NCBI GenBank assembly: GCA_947258375.1 | Contig: CAMYIJ010000019.1 | Span: 1-64,000, forward strand | Reading direction: 5' to 3' | Source of the DNA: an uncultured Acidimicrobiaceae bacterium | Lineage (GTDB): Bacteria > Actinomycetota > Acidimicrobiia > Spongiisociales > UBA5794 | Length of the DNA: 64,000 nucleotides | Shown here: in pieces, positions 43,911 to 52,696 of the stretch | Layout of the letters: every line of letters starts with the position of its first letter | Position numbering within the stretch: the first letter of the stretch is position 1 | Program-made: the position numbers and the translations under genes | The notes under the pieces: model-generated | What the model saw: only the letters and a program-made list of their open reading frames with translations | Told to the model about the DNA's origin: nothing | Databases searched by the model: none

Positions 43911-44320
43911 CTAGTGGGTCACTAGGGGGTCGAGGTCTTTGGCGTGGTCTACCCAGCGCTGCACCATGCCTTCGGTGGGGAGCCGACGCACCAGATCCTT
44001 CTTGCGATTGATCTCGATCATTGCGGTGAGCAGGTTGGCCGCGTTGCGCCGTCGCAGCTCCTTGACAGTGTCGACCCCGGATGCCTCGAGCGCGCTGAAC
44101 AGCAGTACTCCTCGCCAACGCCTTTGATTCGCATCAGGTCGGCGCGGTTGACCCATTCGAGGATCTGGCGTTCCGGAATCCCTGTCGCCTCGGCTAGTTG
44201 CTTACGTCCTCGCTTGATTGCACCGTGTTTGAGCAAGGCTTCTGTAGTGCGCACCCGCGCCTTGCGCAGCTTCGTTGCGTACTTGTGGCCGATCCCCTCG
44301 ATCGCATCGATCGACGCCAT
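43911..44320 (-). pseudogene. DUF4332 helix-hairpin-helix protein, frameshifted
   Basis: Two frames together give one DUF4332 protein of about 136 residues. From ATG 44320 (GGAGAGGA upstream) the first frame reads IDAIEGIGHKYATKLRKA...RADLMRIKGVGEEY; the sequence then continues in another frame as ALEASGVDTVKELRRRN...MVQRWVDHAKDLDPLVTH, ending at 43911. The switch is at about 44096-44110, where 14 bases replace the 9 or so expected. The family has two HhH-like halves and no known enzymatic role. Either a real disruption or a sequencing error. Confidence 0.75.
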
Positions 44321-44456
44321 TTAATGTCCTCTCCAGTCATCAATAATCGTTGTTACCAACCAGGGGGGAAGGTAACGCCAGCCGGTCGGGACACTACTCA
44401 ATGAACCGCCCCCTCTGCCAAGTCGCCTGAAGGTAACGGGAAATCACAGTGCCCTC

Positions 44457-45149
44457 CTAGCGGGCGATCTCGCGAAGGTCGTCCGCGCTCGTGATGTGCC
44501 GGGGTGGGGCCCAGTCGATACGAACCTCGGTGACCCATTGCGGATGTGCGAGCAGAATCGCCTCGAGATCGAGATCGCCCTCGGCGCCGAGAAAGTGCGG
44601 CCAGATGTCCCGATCCAGCAGCACGGGACCGCCCCGCACATATCGATACTTCGGTACGGTGACCGGAGTCCCGGCAGTGGCGTGGGCCGCGACCAACTCG
44701 TGCATGGCTGCCGCTTCGATGTCCGGCGTGTTCAGGTTGACAACAAAAGCCGCGCGCACATTCGTCGAATGCGTCAGCCAATCGAGCCCGACCCGCAGAG
44801 GCGCCGCCGCTCCCTCCTCCCATTCGGGATCAACGATCACTGTGGCGTCGCGGATTTCTTCAACGAGCTCAGCATGAGCTTCAGTCCGCACGACCACCAC
44901 GACGGCATCGAATCCCGTCAGCCGCCGCACAACTCCCGCTAGCAAAGGCTCCCCACGCCAGGGCTCTTCGGCCAGTGTCGGCGAGGGCCCGGGCGAGGCG
45001 ACTGTGGCGATGACGACAGCGGCCGCGCTGATTGCTTCTGGTTCCGCATAGAAATCCACGGCATCAACGGTACTCGGCGTGCTCGACGCGTCGGCAATCC
45101 GGCTACGCGGCGGCAATATCTTTGGCAATACGAACGGCATCGGTGGCAA
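44457..45149 (-). CDS. Degenerate MobA/MocA-like nucleotidyltransferase
   Basis: A protein of up to 230 residues resembling the NTP_transf_3 family in its later part: GPVLLDRDIWPHFLGAEGDLDLEAILLAHP and a final PPRHITSADDLREI. The N-terminal loop that should read LAAGxSxRMGxxK is replaced by TVASPGPSPTLAEEPWRGEPLL, and the catalytic DxP is NTPD, so I doubt CTP/GTP transfer activity. From ATG 45149 it overlaps hemY by 47 bases; GTG 45059 would remove the overlap. It is the last gene of the heme operon. Confidence 0.6.
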   Translation of the reverse strand: MPPMPFVLPKILPPRSRIADASSTPSTVDAVDFYAEPEAISAAAVVIATVASPGPSPTLAEEPWRGEPLLAGVVRRLTGFDAVVVVVRTEAHAELVEEIRDATVIVDPEWEEGAAAPLRVGLDWLTHSTNVRAAFVVNLNTPDIEAAAMHELVAAHATAGTPVTVPKYRYVRGGPVLLDRDIWPHFLGAEGDLDLEAILLAHPQWVTEVRIDWAPPRHITSADDLREIAR

Positions 45150-46416
45150 CGTGGCCCACGCCGACCCCGCGATAGCCCCATCCCGTTAGGTGGAAACGCG
45201 GCTCGCACAACCCTTCGATACCCGCCAACCAGGCACGATGGCCCGGCTCGTACTGCGGAATCCCCGTCCTGTGGCGAACCAGATGCACGAACGAGGGATC
45301 CGGATCGATGCTGAGGATCTTGGCGACTTCAGCCTGGACCGTGTCGATGATTCGATCGTCGTCCCAGTCAATCACGTCGCGGTGGTTGGCCCCACCGGCT
45401 ATCACCTTCGCCAGGGAGTGCCCTGCCGGAGCCCGGTGCGGCGCGTACGAGGACTCGAAGAGGACCCCAAGCGAAATCGTTCCCGCGTCCGGGCCGGTGA
45501 GGGCCCCAAAACCGGGCAGAAGAGGCAGGCGTTTGGACTCAGCGCCGAGGCCCACGATGACTGCCGGGGCTGAGATGGCTCGATTGAGCGCCTCGGCCAG
45601 CTCGCCGTTCACAAGGGTCGCGGCATCGGACGGACGAACTGCGAGAACAACATGCTCGGCCTCAACACTCTCGCTGCCCTCAATCGTCCAGGTGCCGTTG
45701 GTCCGGCGAACCGACTCGATGGTTACGCCCGGCCGGTATCGCTCCCCGAGTCGCTCGGCCCCGCGCTCGGCCAGGGCGCTGATACCGCCCACGGGCACGT
45801 GGCTCTTGGCCCGCGGAGTCCCCGGCTCGCGCTTGCGGGCGCGGCGCATTCCGCCCAGCACCAGTGACCCGGCCTCGTCCTCGAGAGCCGAGAACACAGG
45901 AAAGGCCGCCCGCGCCGACAACCGCGTGGGATCTCCCGCAAACACGCCGTTGGCGGCCAGCCAGGCCAATGTGCCTCCCATTCCCTTGCCGAACCTGCGG
46001 CGGAAGAAGGCGTCGACCGACTCGTCCGATGATGCCGGTTTGGTGCGAATGAACGGTTCCGCCAGGGCGCGGAACTTCGCCGGCCACGAGACCACGTGGG
46101 AGAACATGACCTTGGGTGAGGGGCCCAGGACGTTGAGCCGGCCGCGGGCATAGACATATCGCATCGCGGCGTCGACCGCCGGCACGATCTCGGCGCCGAG
46201 GTGTTCGAGAACGGGGGTCAGATCCGGCTTCGGGAGCAACAACGCCCCGGCAGCCGGCTCCAGCTCGTAGCCGTCGAGCTTGACGGTTCGCGCTACCCCG
46301 CCTGGCTGATCATTCCGATCCAGCACGACAACATCGTCGACTCCGGCCTCCATCAGCTCCGAGGCCGTGAAGAACCCTGCCAGCCCCCCTCCTACAACCG
46401 CTACCCGCACTTTCAT
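45103..46416 (-). CDS. hemY: Protoporphyrinogen/coproporphyrinogen oxidase, HemY-like
   Basis: An FAD-dependent amine-oxidase-fold enzyme that aromatises a porphyrinogen. The 437-residue protein opens with the dinucleotide motif VAVVGGGLAGFFTASEL and has VVLDRNDQPGGVARTV; VPVGGISALAERGAERL lies mid-sequence, and the C-terminal FAD clamp is FHLTGWGYRGVGVGHVATDA. Start ATG 46416 is preceded by TGAGGA from the last unit of a tandem repeat. With hemN and hemF present, protoporphyrinogen is the likelier substrate, but the sequence alone does not settle HemY against CgoX. Confidence 0.85.
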   Translation of the reverse strand: MKVRVAVVGGGLAGFFTASELMEAGVDDVVVLDRNDQPGGVARTVKLDGYELEPAAGALLLPKPDLTPVLEHLGAEIVPAVDAAMRYVYARGRLNVLGPSPKVMFSHVVSWPAKFRALAEPFIRTKPASSDESVDAFFRRRFGKGMGGTLAWLAANGVFAGDPTRLSARAAFPVFSALEDEAGSLVLGGMRRARKREPGTPRAKSHVPVGGISALAERGAERLGERYRPGVTIESVRRTNGTWTIEGSESVEAEHVVLAVRPSDAATLVNGELAEALNRAISAPAVIVGLGAESKRLPLLPGFGALTGPDAGTISLGVLFESSYAPHRAPAGHSLAKVIAGGANHRDVIDWDDDRIIDTVQAEVAKILSIDPDPSFVHLVRHRTGIPQYEPGHRAWLAGIEGLCEPRFHLTGWGYRGVGVGHVATDAVRIAKDIAAA

Positions 46417-46424
46417 TGCATCCT

Positions 46425-46508
46425 CACACTGTCTTGGAGAGCCATCACACTGTCTTGGAGAGCCATCACACTGTCTTGGAGAACCATCACACTGTCTTCG
46501 AGAACATT
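46425..46508. repeat. 21-bp tandem repeat, four units, covering the hemN 3' end
   Basis: Four copies of a 21-bp unit (CACACTGTCTTGGAGAGCCA plus T) start at 46425, 46446, 46467 and 46488. On the minus strand the first-transcribed unit encodes the last hemN codons (FSKTV-stop); the next three repeat that coding and stop in the same frame downstream. The last unit is altered so that TGATGG becomes TGAGGATG, which supplies the hemY ribosome-binding site. Confidence 0.9.
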
Positions 46509-47872
46509 GGCCCATCACCGGTCTGGCGACGGGTATGGGCATCGAACACCGCCGCGACCCGTCTCACGAAGAGCGCCCCCAGCTCTGTTGTCCGTAAGCG
46601 CAGACCGTCGACAAGTGCCATCCCCTCGTCTATCAAACCGCCCTGCTCAGCCAGCTCCTCGAGCTCGGCATCGAAGTACGTCGTGCCGTCAACACCGAAC
46701 CGCTGCCCGGCGGCTTCGAAGTCGACCACTCCGTTGCACATGAGCTCCGTGATGACGTACCGGCGGATCTCGTCGTCCACGCTGAGCTGGTATCCCCGCT
46801 CTATGGGCAGCTCGCCACGTTCAACCGACTGGTAGTACGAGGCCAGCCTGCGATGGTTCTGGGCGTAGGCGCCCGCGACGTCCGAGATGCCGGACGTTCC
46901 GAGGGCCACCATCTCGGTGTCGCGCTTGGTGGTGTAGCCCATGAAGTTCCGGTTCAACGTTCCCGCGGCCAGAGCCAGGGTCAGCTCATCGTCGGGCAAG
47001 GCGAAGTGGTCCATCCCGATCTGCACGTACCCGGCGTCTGTGAGGGCGGACACGACCATTGCCAGCAATGCGAACTTGGCATCCGTGCCCGGGAGCAGCT
47101 CTTCGTCGAGTCGCTTCTGATGGGGACGCATCCACGGGACGAACGCAAACGAGTAGACCGCCAGCCGGTCGGGCCGCAGGTCGATGACCGTATCCAGCGT
47201 CTCGGTGAGAGTGCTCTCATTCTGGCCGGGCAAGCCGTAGATCAGATCGAAGTTGACCGAAGAAAAACCCAGACGCCTGGCGTCCCGGTACAGATCAACC
47301 GTCTCCTCTTTCGTCTGATCGCGGCCGATGAGGCGTTGCACCTCGGCGTTGAGGTCCTGGACCCCCAGCGAGATCCGGTTGAAACCCAGGGGAGCCAATG
47401 CCTCGAGGTGTTCTGCTGTCGTCACGCGCGGATCGACCTCGATCGCCAGTTCGGCTCCCGGCGCCATGTTGAAACGGCGAGTCAGCGCCGTGTGCAGCTC
47501 GACCATGACTTCCGGCGAATAGTGAGTCGGGGTGCCGCCACCCCAGTGGTACTGCACAACCTCGCGCCGCTCACCGAGTCCGTCGGCCAGCAGGTCCGCC
47601 TCTGCCACCACCCTGCCCAGATAGGCGTCCGAGATCTCAGGCCGCTTCGTTATGACGACGTGGCAGGCGCAGAACGAGCAACGAGCCTCACAGAAGGGAA
47701 GGTGCACATACAGTGACAGGGGTTGGTCGGGCCGGGTCGCCGCTGCGGCGAGCCGCTCGGCGTACTCGGCGGGCCCGACGGCTTCGCTGAACTCCACGGC
47801 GGTGGGGTACGACGTGTAGCGAGGACCGGGTCGGTCGTGACGGGCCAGTAGCTCAGAATCGACTCTGATCAC
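46487..47872 (-). CDS. hemN: Oxygen-independent coproporphyrinogen III oxidase (radical SAM)
   Basis: Converts coproporphyrinogen III to protoporphyrinogen IX without oxygen. The 461-residue protein has GPRYTSYPTAVEF near the start (the true HemN N-terminus), the radical-SAM CEARCSFC (Cx3CxxC), YHWGGGTPTHYS, VDPRVTTAEHLEAL, SLGVQDLNAEVQ and a C-terminal HemN domain. These N-terminal features and length mark real HemN rather than HemW. Start GTG 47872 overlaps the hemE stop by GTGA. Confidence 0.93.
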   Translation of the reverse strand: MIRVDSELLARHDRPGPRYTSYPTAVEFSEAVGPAEYAERLAAAATRPDQPLSLYVHLPFCEARCSFCACHVVITKRPEISDAYLGRVVAEADLLADGLGERREVVQYHWGGGTPTHYSPEVMVELHTALTRRFNMAPGAELAIEVDPRVTTAEHLEALAPLGFNRISLGVQDLNAEVQRLIGRDQTKEETVDLYRDARRLGFSSVNFDLIYGLPGQNESTLTETLDTVIDLRPDRLAVYSFAFVPWMRPHQKRLDEELLPGTDAKFALLAMVVSALTDAGYVQIGMDHFALPDDELTLALAAGTLNRNFMGYTTKRDTEMVALGTSGISDVAGAYAQNHRRLASYYQSVERGELPIERGYQLSVDDEIRRYVITELMCNGVVDFEAAGQRFGVDGTTYFDAELEELAEQGGLIDEGMALVDGLRLRTTELGALFVRRVAAVFDAHTRRQTGDGPMFSKTV

Positions 47873-48858
47873 GACCGCACCGCCTCGACGAAGGCCGCCA
47901 CATTCTCGGGTGGCGTGTGCCGGTCGATCCCGTGGCCGAGATTGACGATGTGGCCGTCGCGGCCGGCGGACCGGGCGAGCAGATCGCTGACGGCTTTGCG
48001 AATGGCATCCGGGTCGGCCAGCAGGACCGCAGGATCGATGTTGCCCTGAATCGCCACGTCGCCGAGTCGAGCCCACGCCTCGTCGAGAGGAACCCGCCAG
48101 TCGACCGCATACCCCTCAACACCGATCGCGGCCTGCAGGTCGAGCGTGTGTCCGGATCCGGGGGCGAAGTAGATACGGGGGGCATCGAGGCCGCCCAACG
48201 TGGTCGAGGCAGCCGGCAGCGCCAGGTCACGGTAGGTATCGCGGTCCAGCACCCCGGCCCAGCTGTCGAACAGCTGGACCACGTCGGCCCCGGCGTCGAG
48301 CTGCATCGCGAGGTAGCTCTTCATCGCCGCCGCCAGCGCGGTGAGAGCGGCTCGGGCCGCTGCCGGATCGGCCCGCAATTGGCCCCTGAGCCGCATGAAG
48401 TCCTTTGACCCGCCACCTTCGACCAGGTAGGCCAGCAGAGTCAGCGGGGCCCCTGCGAAACCGATGACGGCGGTCTCATCCGGCACCCCGGATCGGACTC
48501 GCCGAATGGTCTCGGTTACAAACCCGACGCGATCGATATCGAGCGGCTCGAGCGCCGCAACCTCGGCGAGCGTGTGAGGTCGGAGCCGGGGGCCAGGATC
48601 GAAGGTCATCTCGACGCCCATGGCCTCGAGCGGAGTCATGATGTCGGCGAAGATCACCGCCCCGTCCATCCCAAAACGGCGAATCGGCTGCAGCGTGATT
48701 TCGGCGGCGACTTGCGGGGTCGACACGGCTTCCTGAAAGGAGTGGCGGGCCCGCAGCTCTCGATACTCGGGCAAATAGCGCCCGGCCTGGCGCATGATCC
48801 ACACCGGGCGGCGCGCCACGGGGCGCATCCGCAGCGCCTCGATCAGGGGCCGCACCAT
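47869..48858 (-). CDS. hemE: Uroporphyrinogen decarboxylase
   Basis: Decarboxylates the four acetate chains of uroporphyrinogen III. The 329-residue protein has the N-terminal VWIMRQAGRYLPEYRELR, the FADIMTPLEAMG catalytic Asp region, GFAGAPLTLLAYLVEGGGSKDF and NLGHGIDRHTPPENVAAFV at the end. The start overlaps the hemL stop by TGATG. Confidence 0.95.
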   Translation of the reverse strand: MVRPLIEALRMRPVARRPVWIMRQAGRYLPEYRELRARHSFQEAVSTPQVAAEITLQPIRRFGMDGAVIFADIMTPLEAMGVEMTFDPGPRLRPHTLAEVAALEPLDIDRVGFVTETIRRVRSGVPDETAVIGFAGAPLTLLAYLVEGGGSKDFMRLRGQLRADPAAARAALTALAAAMKSYLAMQLDAGADVVQLFDSWAGVLDRDTYRDLALPAASTTLGGLDAPRIYFAPGSGHTLDLQAAIGVEGYAVDWRVPLDEAWARLGDVAIQGNIDPAVLLADPDAIRKAVSDLLARSAGRDGHIVNLGHGIDRHTPPENVAAFVEAVRS

Positions 48859-50138
48859 CAGGCGGCTCCGATCGCGGCTGCCAGCGTCTCGGCTGCCTCA
48901 TCGATGACGGGGCCGTGGTCTTCCATGAGGAACATGGCCTCGAACGGCGACGGCGGCAGGACGATCCCGGCGTCGAAAGCGGCGGCGTAGTAGCGGCTGA
49001 ATCGTTCGCGGTCGAGCTTGGCAGCGTCTTCCCAGGAGCGCACGACATCCGGCCCGAGGAAGACTGTCAGCATGGACCCCACCCGCTGCACGCATCCACC
49101 ACCGCCCGCTGCCTCGAGCGCTGCAGTCAGTCGCGCCTCGAGGCGCCCTCCCATATCTTCGAGCGTGTCGTACAGCTCTGGGTGCTCGACGAGGTATCGC
49201 AAGCAGGCGATCCCGGCCGCGACGGCGATCGGGTTCCCCGCCAGCGTACCGGCCTGGTACACCGGTCCGTCGGGAGCCACCATTCGCATCAGATCCTCCC
49301 TGCCGCCGTAGGCCGCGGCCGGAGCCCCCCCGGCGACGATTTTGCCGAGCGTGGTCAAATCGGGCGTGATTCCGTACCGTTCCTGCGCTCCGCCGAGGGC
49401 AACGCGGAACCCGGTCATCACTTCGTCGAAGATCAGCAACGCTTCGTGTCGATCACACAGATCGCGGAGTCCTTCGAGGAAGCCCGGCTCTGGTGGCACC
49501 ACGCCCATATTGCCGGCCACGGGCTCAACGATCAGCCCCGCGACGTCGCCGGCGCCAAAAGCCTTTTCGACCGTCTCGAGGTCGTTGAAACGGGCCACCC
49601 GGGTATCGGCCACGGTGGCCGCCGGCACACCGGGACTATCCGGCTCTCCGAAGGTCGCCAGACCGCTGCCGGCCTTCACGAGGAACGGATCGGCATGGCC
49701 GTGATAGCAGCCCTCGAACTTGATGATCCCGGGCCGTCCTGTCGCCGCCCGAGCGATACGGATGGCCGAGGCGGTGGCCTCCGTTCCCGAATTGACCATA
49801 CGCAGAACCTCGACCGAGGGGATCAGGGACACCACGAGCTCAGCGAGCTCGACCTCGCCGCTTGTCGGCACGCCGAAGGAGGTTCCCCGGCGAGCGGCCG
49901 CCACCAGTTCGTCGATGATCTCGGGGCGGGCGTGGCCGAGGATGAGAGCTCCCCACGATGAGATGAAGTCGACGAGAGTCTCCCCGTCCACCGTTTCCAT
50001 GTGGGCTCCCGCGGCGCTCACCACGAAGGGCGGGGTCCGCCCGACAGACTTGAAGGCTCGTACCGGAGAATTGACCCCTCCGGGCATGACGGCGGTCGCT
50101 CGCTGGTACCAGCCTGCCGACGTTGCGCTCTCGTTCAT
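48858..50138 (-). CDS. hemL: Glutamate-1-semialdehyde 2,1-aminomutase
   Basis: Makes 5-aminolevulinate from glutamate 1-semialdehyde. A 426-residue PLP enzyme: GGVNSPVRAFKSVG at the N-terminus, NSGTEATASAIRIARAATGR, FDEVMTGFRVALGGAQ, and the PLP Lys in TLGKIVAGGAPAAAYGG. Together with hemA it defines the C5 (glutamate) route to ALA. Overlaps hemB by ATGA. Confidence 0.95.
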   Translation of the reverse strand: MNESATSAGWYQRATAVMPGGVNSPVRAFKSVGRTPPFVVSAAGAHMETVDGETLVDFISSWGALILGHARPEIIDELVAAARRGTSFGVPTSGEVELAELVVSLIPSVEVLRMVNSGTEATASAIRIARAATGRPGIIKFEGCYHGHADPFLVKAGSGLATFGEPDSPGVPAATVADTRVARFNDLETVEKAFGAGDVAGLIVEPVAGNMGVVPPEPGFLEGLRDLCDRHEALLIFDEVMTGFRVALGGAQERYGITPDLTTLGKIVAGGAPAAAYGGREDLMRMVAPDGPVYQAGTLAGNPIAVAAGIACLRYLVEHPELYDTLEDMGGRLEARLTAALEAAGGGGCVQRVGSMLTVFLGPDVVRSWEDAAKLDRERFSRYYAAAFDAGIVLPPSPFEAMFLMEDHGPVIDEAAETLAAAIGAA

Positions 50139-51130
50139 TGTGACTCCGACTTCTGTGTGGTCAGCTTGTGGGCGGCTCTCGTGGCGAAATAGGTGAGAAT
50201 GATCCCGGCCCCGGATCTGGCGATGCTGGTGAGGGACTCCATCATGACCCGATCGCCGTCGATCCAGTCGTTGGCTGCGGCGGCCTCGATCATCGAGAAT
50301 TCTCCAGAGACCTGGTAGGCGACGACAGGCACGTCGACGGTCGCCCGTACGGCCGAGATGACGTCCAGGTAGGGACCGGCCGGCTTGACCATCACCATGT
50401 CCGCGCCCTCAGCGAGATCCTGCTCGACTTCGACGAGCGCTTCGCGAACGTTGTTGGGATCCATCTGGTGGGTGTTGCGATCACCGAAGGCTGGAGCGGA
50501 ATCGGCCGCGTCGCGGAAGGGCCCGTAGTAGCCGCTGGCGTACTTGGCCGAGTAGGAGCAGATGGCGAGTTCGTTGTACCCGGCGTCATCGAGTGCGCTC
50601 CGTATTGCCGCCACCCGCCCGTCCATCATGTCCGAAGGGGCAATCACGTCGGCCCCGGCATCCGCGTACGCCACGGCAGCCCTGGCGAGCAGCGGCAGCG
50701 TCGCGTCGTTGTCGACGATTTCTCCGCGCAGCACTCCACAGTGTCCGTGGCTGGTGTACTCACACATGCAAACGTCGGCCCACACCGTGATGTCGAGGCC
50801 GCTCTCCTTGATCGCCCTTATCGCTTCCGGCACCGGGCCGGCGGGGTCCCAAGCTCCGGTGCCCTCCTCGTCCTTCTCAGCCGGGATTCCGAAGAGGATC
50901 ACGCCACCGACACCGGCGGCGGCAGCCTCGGCAACAACGGGAATCAGCCGATCGATCGACAGCTGGAAGTTGCCCGGCATCGAGCGGATCGGGTTGGCGA
51001 TGTCCTCGCCGGGCACCACGAACAACGGCAGGACGAACATCGCCGGGTGCAGCCTGGTCTCGGCGACCATCCGGCGGAGTTTCGCCGACGCCCGCAAACG
51101 GCGCGGCCGGACAACTGGGAACATGCTCAC
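50135..51130 (-). CDS. hemB: Porphobilinogen synthase (ALA dehydratase), zinc type
   Basis: Condenses two ALA molecules to porphobilinogen. The 331-residue protein has the zinc triad in DVCMCEYTSHGHCGV (three Cys), so it is the Zn-dependent form rather than the Mg-dependent Asp-rich one; Schiff-base Lys residues are in SYSAKYASGYYGPFRDA and MVMVKPAGPYLDVI. The start is GTG 51130, overlapping hemD by GTGA, or ATG 51124. Confidence 0.95.
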   Translation of the reverse strand: MSMFPVVRPRRLRASAKLRRMVAETRLHPAMFVLPLFVVPGEDIANPIRSMPGNFQLSIDRLIPVVAEAAAAGVGGVILFGIPAEKDEEGTGAWDPAGPVPEAIRAIKESGLDITVWADVCMCEYTSHGHCGVLRGEIVDNDATLPLLARAAVAYADAGADVIAPSDMMDGRVAAIRSALDDAGYNELAICSYSAKYASGYYGPFRDAADSAPAFGDRNTHQMDPNNVREALVEVEQDLAEGADMVMVKPAGPYLDVISAVRATVDVPVVAYQVSGEFSMIEAAAANDWIDGDRVMMESLTSIARSGAGIILTYFATRAAHKLTTQKSESQ

Positions 51131-51831
51131 CGGGAGCTCCTCTCACTGAGCTGATTCACGTATGTAGCGAGCGCGGCGACGACGGCAGCCACGCCGGGCA
51201 CGGGGGGAACAACATCGGGCTCACGGCCGGCGGCTCGCAAGGCCGCTGCGGTCGTTTGCCCAATGGCAGCGACGACGACACCGGACAAGTCGCGCGTCAG
51301 GAGCCAGCCCTCGAGCGCCGACGGCGACCCGAAGATCACGGCGTCAACCGGATCGGACGGAGGCGCCATGGGCACCGTGTCGTAGGCCACGCCGGCAACT
51401 ACCTTCCCCGCCTCGGAGCGCAACATCTCTACCGTCACCCGATCGGCGGCCCGGGCATGGGGGAAGACCACCGTCTGGCCGGCCAGACGGCCGCGGAGTA
51501 GCTCTCGCAGCGTGGCGGCGCCGCCCGTGCCCGTCACCTCGACGCGCCCCCCGGCGGCCATTACGGCGCGGGCGGTGGCGGCTCCAACCGTGGCGACCAT
51601 CGCATGGGTGGGCATCCCCCCCGCCGGCCACAGGGCGCTAACCGCCCGTTGCGATGTGCAGATCACCCAATCGGCATCTGCCGCGGCAGCTCGCATCGGA
51701 TCGAGTAGCTCCGGCGGAGAAACCTCGATGCGGATGCACGGCAGGTAGATCGGTTCGAGCCCGGCCGCCACGGCCTCATCCCCGATCCGTTCAGCGCCCC
51801 CGAGTTCGGTAGTGACGGCGACTCGTGTCAT
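51127..51831 (-). CDS. hemD: Uroporphyrinogen-III synthase
   Basis: Cyclises hydroxymethylbilane with D-ring inversion. The 234-residue protein has the low sequence conservation typical of HemD, but shows a two-domain alternating pattern, LPCIRIEVSPPELL, DWVICTSQRAVSALW, VVFPHARAADRVTVEMLR, AVIFGSPSALEGWLL and VVVAAIGQTTAAALRAAGREPDVV. The operon position between hemC and hemB supports it. ATG 51831 lies one base from the hemC stop. Confidence 0.88.
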   Translation of the reverse strand: MTRVAVTTELGGAERIGDEAVAAGLEPIYLPCIRIEVSPPELLDPMRAAAADADWVICTSQRAVSALWPAGGMPTHAMVATVGAATARAVMAAGGRVEVTGTGGAATLRELLRGRLAGQTVVFPHARAADRVTVEMLRSEAGKVVAGVAYDTVPMAPPSDPVDAVIFGSPSALEGWLLTRDLSGVVVAAIGQTTAAALRAAGREPDVVPPVPGVAAVVAALATYVNQLSERSSR

Positions 51832-51832
51832 G

Positions 51833-52696
51833 TCACAGCTCCAGAGCCGCGATGAGCCGATCGGCGGCATCGACAGGATCGGACCCGACCGCCGTGTGGC
51901 GCCGGGAACCGGCGTCGTCCTCGACGAAGCCGGTTAGTTCGATACCTCCTGCGACCGGGCGCGCATAGGCTCCGAGCGCGGAGCGGCACCCGGCGCCGGT
52001 CTTGGCCAACACCGTTCGTTCGGCCTCGACGGCCGCTCGTGTTTCCGGATGGTCGATCGCAGCGAGAACCTCCGAGGCCGGGGAGCCCTCGATGGTCTCG
52101 ACCGCAAGCGCCGCTTGAGCGGGGGCGGGAACCATGGCGGCAAGGTCGAACCGCTCATCGATCGCGCTCTCGAGCCCGATGCGCCGCAATCCGGCCTCGG
52201 CGAGGACAACGGCGTCGAACTCGCCGGACGCCACCTTGCCGAGGCGCGTGTTCACATTGCCGCGGATGCCTTCGATCACGAGGTCGCTACGCAGCAGCGC
52301 CAGCTGGGCGGCCCGTCGCGGGCTACCGGTTCCAACGCGGGCACCGGGTGCCAACCGGTCCAGCGAAGAACCGCACAGCACGTCCCAGGGAGCCTCACGC
52401 ACCGGGTATACGGCACCGAGTTCCTCAGGTCCGGCCACCGGAAGGTCTTTGCATGAGTGCACCGCGACATCGGCCCGACCGTCCAGCACCGCACGCTGCA
52501 CCGAACGAACGAATGCGCCGACCTCGGTCAGTGTCGTCACCGGCGAGGTCGTGTCACGATCGCCCATCGTGACTACCTCGACCAGCTCGACCTCCAGCTC
52601 GCGATGCGCTAGACGGATGCGATCAGCGACCCACCTGGCTTGAGTGAGTGCAAGCTCGGACCGGCGGGTGGCGATACGGAGACGGTCAGATGTCAT
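51833..52696 (-). CDS. hemC: Hydroxymethylbilane synthase (porphobilinogen deaminase)
   Basis: Polymerises four porphobilinogens. The 287-residue protein has LRIATRRSELALTQARWVAD, SCKDLPVAGP (active-site Asp region shifted: usually HSxKDxP, here HSCKDLP), IRGNVNTRLGKV and the dipyrromethane-cofactor Cys in TGAGCRSALGAYA. I start at ATG 52696, which overlaps the hemA stop by 11 bases; a longer reading to 52876 lies inside hemA. Confidence 0.94.
   Translation of the reverse strand: MTSDRLRIATRRSELALTQARWVADRIRLAHRELEVELVEVVTMGDRDTTSPVTTLTEVGAFVRSVQRAVLDGRADVAVHSCKDLPVAGPEELGAVYPVREAPWDVLCGSSLDRLAPGARVGTGSPRRAAQLALLRSDLVIEGIRGNVNTRLGKVASGEFDAVVLAEAGLRRIGLESAIDERFDLAAMVPAPAQAALAVETIEGSPASEVLAAIDHPETRAAVEAERTVLAKTGAGCRSALGAYARPVAGGIELTGFVEDDAGSRRHTAVGSDPVDAADRLIAALEL

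Noticed and set aside
43534..44118. A 194-residue minus-strand open frame upstream of the DUF4332 gene
   Set aside because: It runs through the 233-bp tandem repeat and overlaps the DUF4332 gene; its Gly/Arg-rich product mirrors the repeat period and has no domain.
46425..46508. Possible CRISPR array in the four 21-bp repeats
   Set aside because: The units are contiguous with no spacers, and one is coding.
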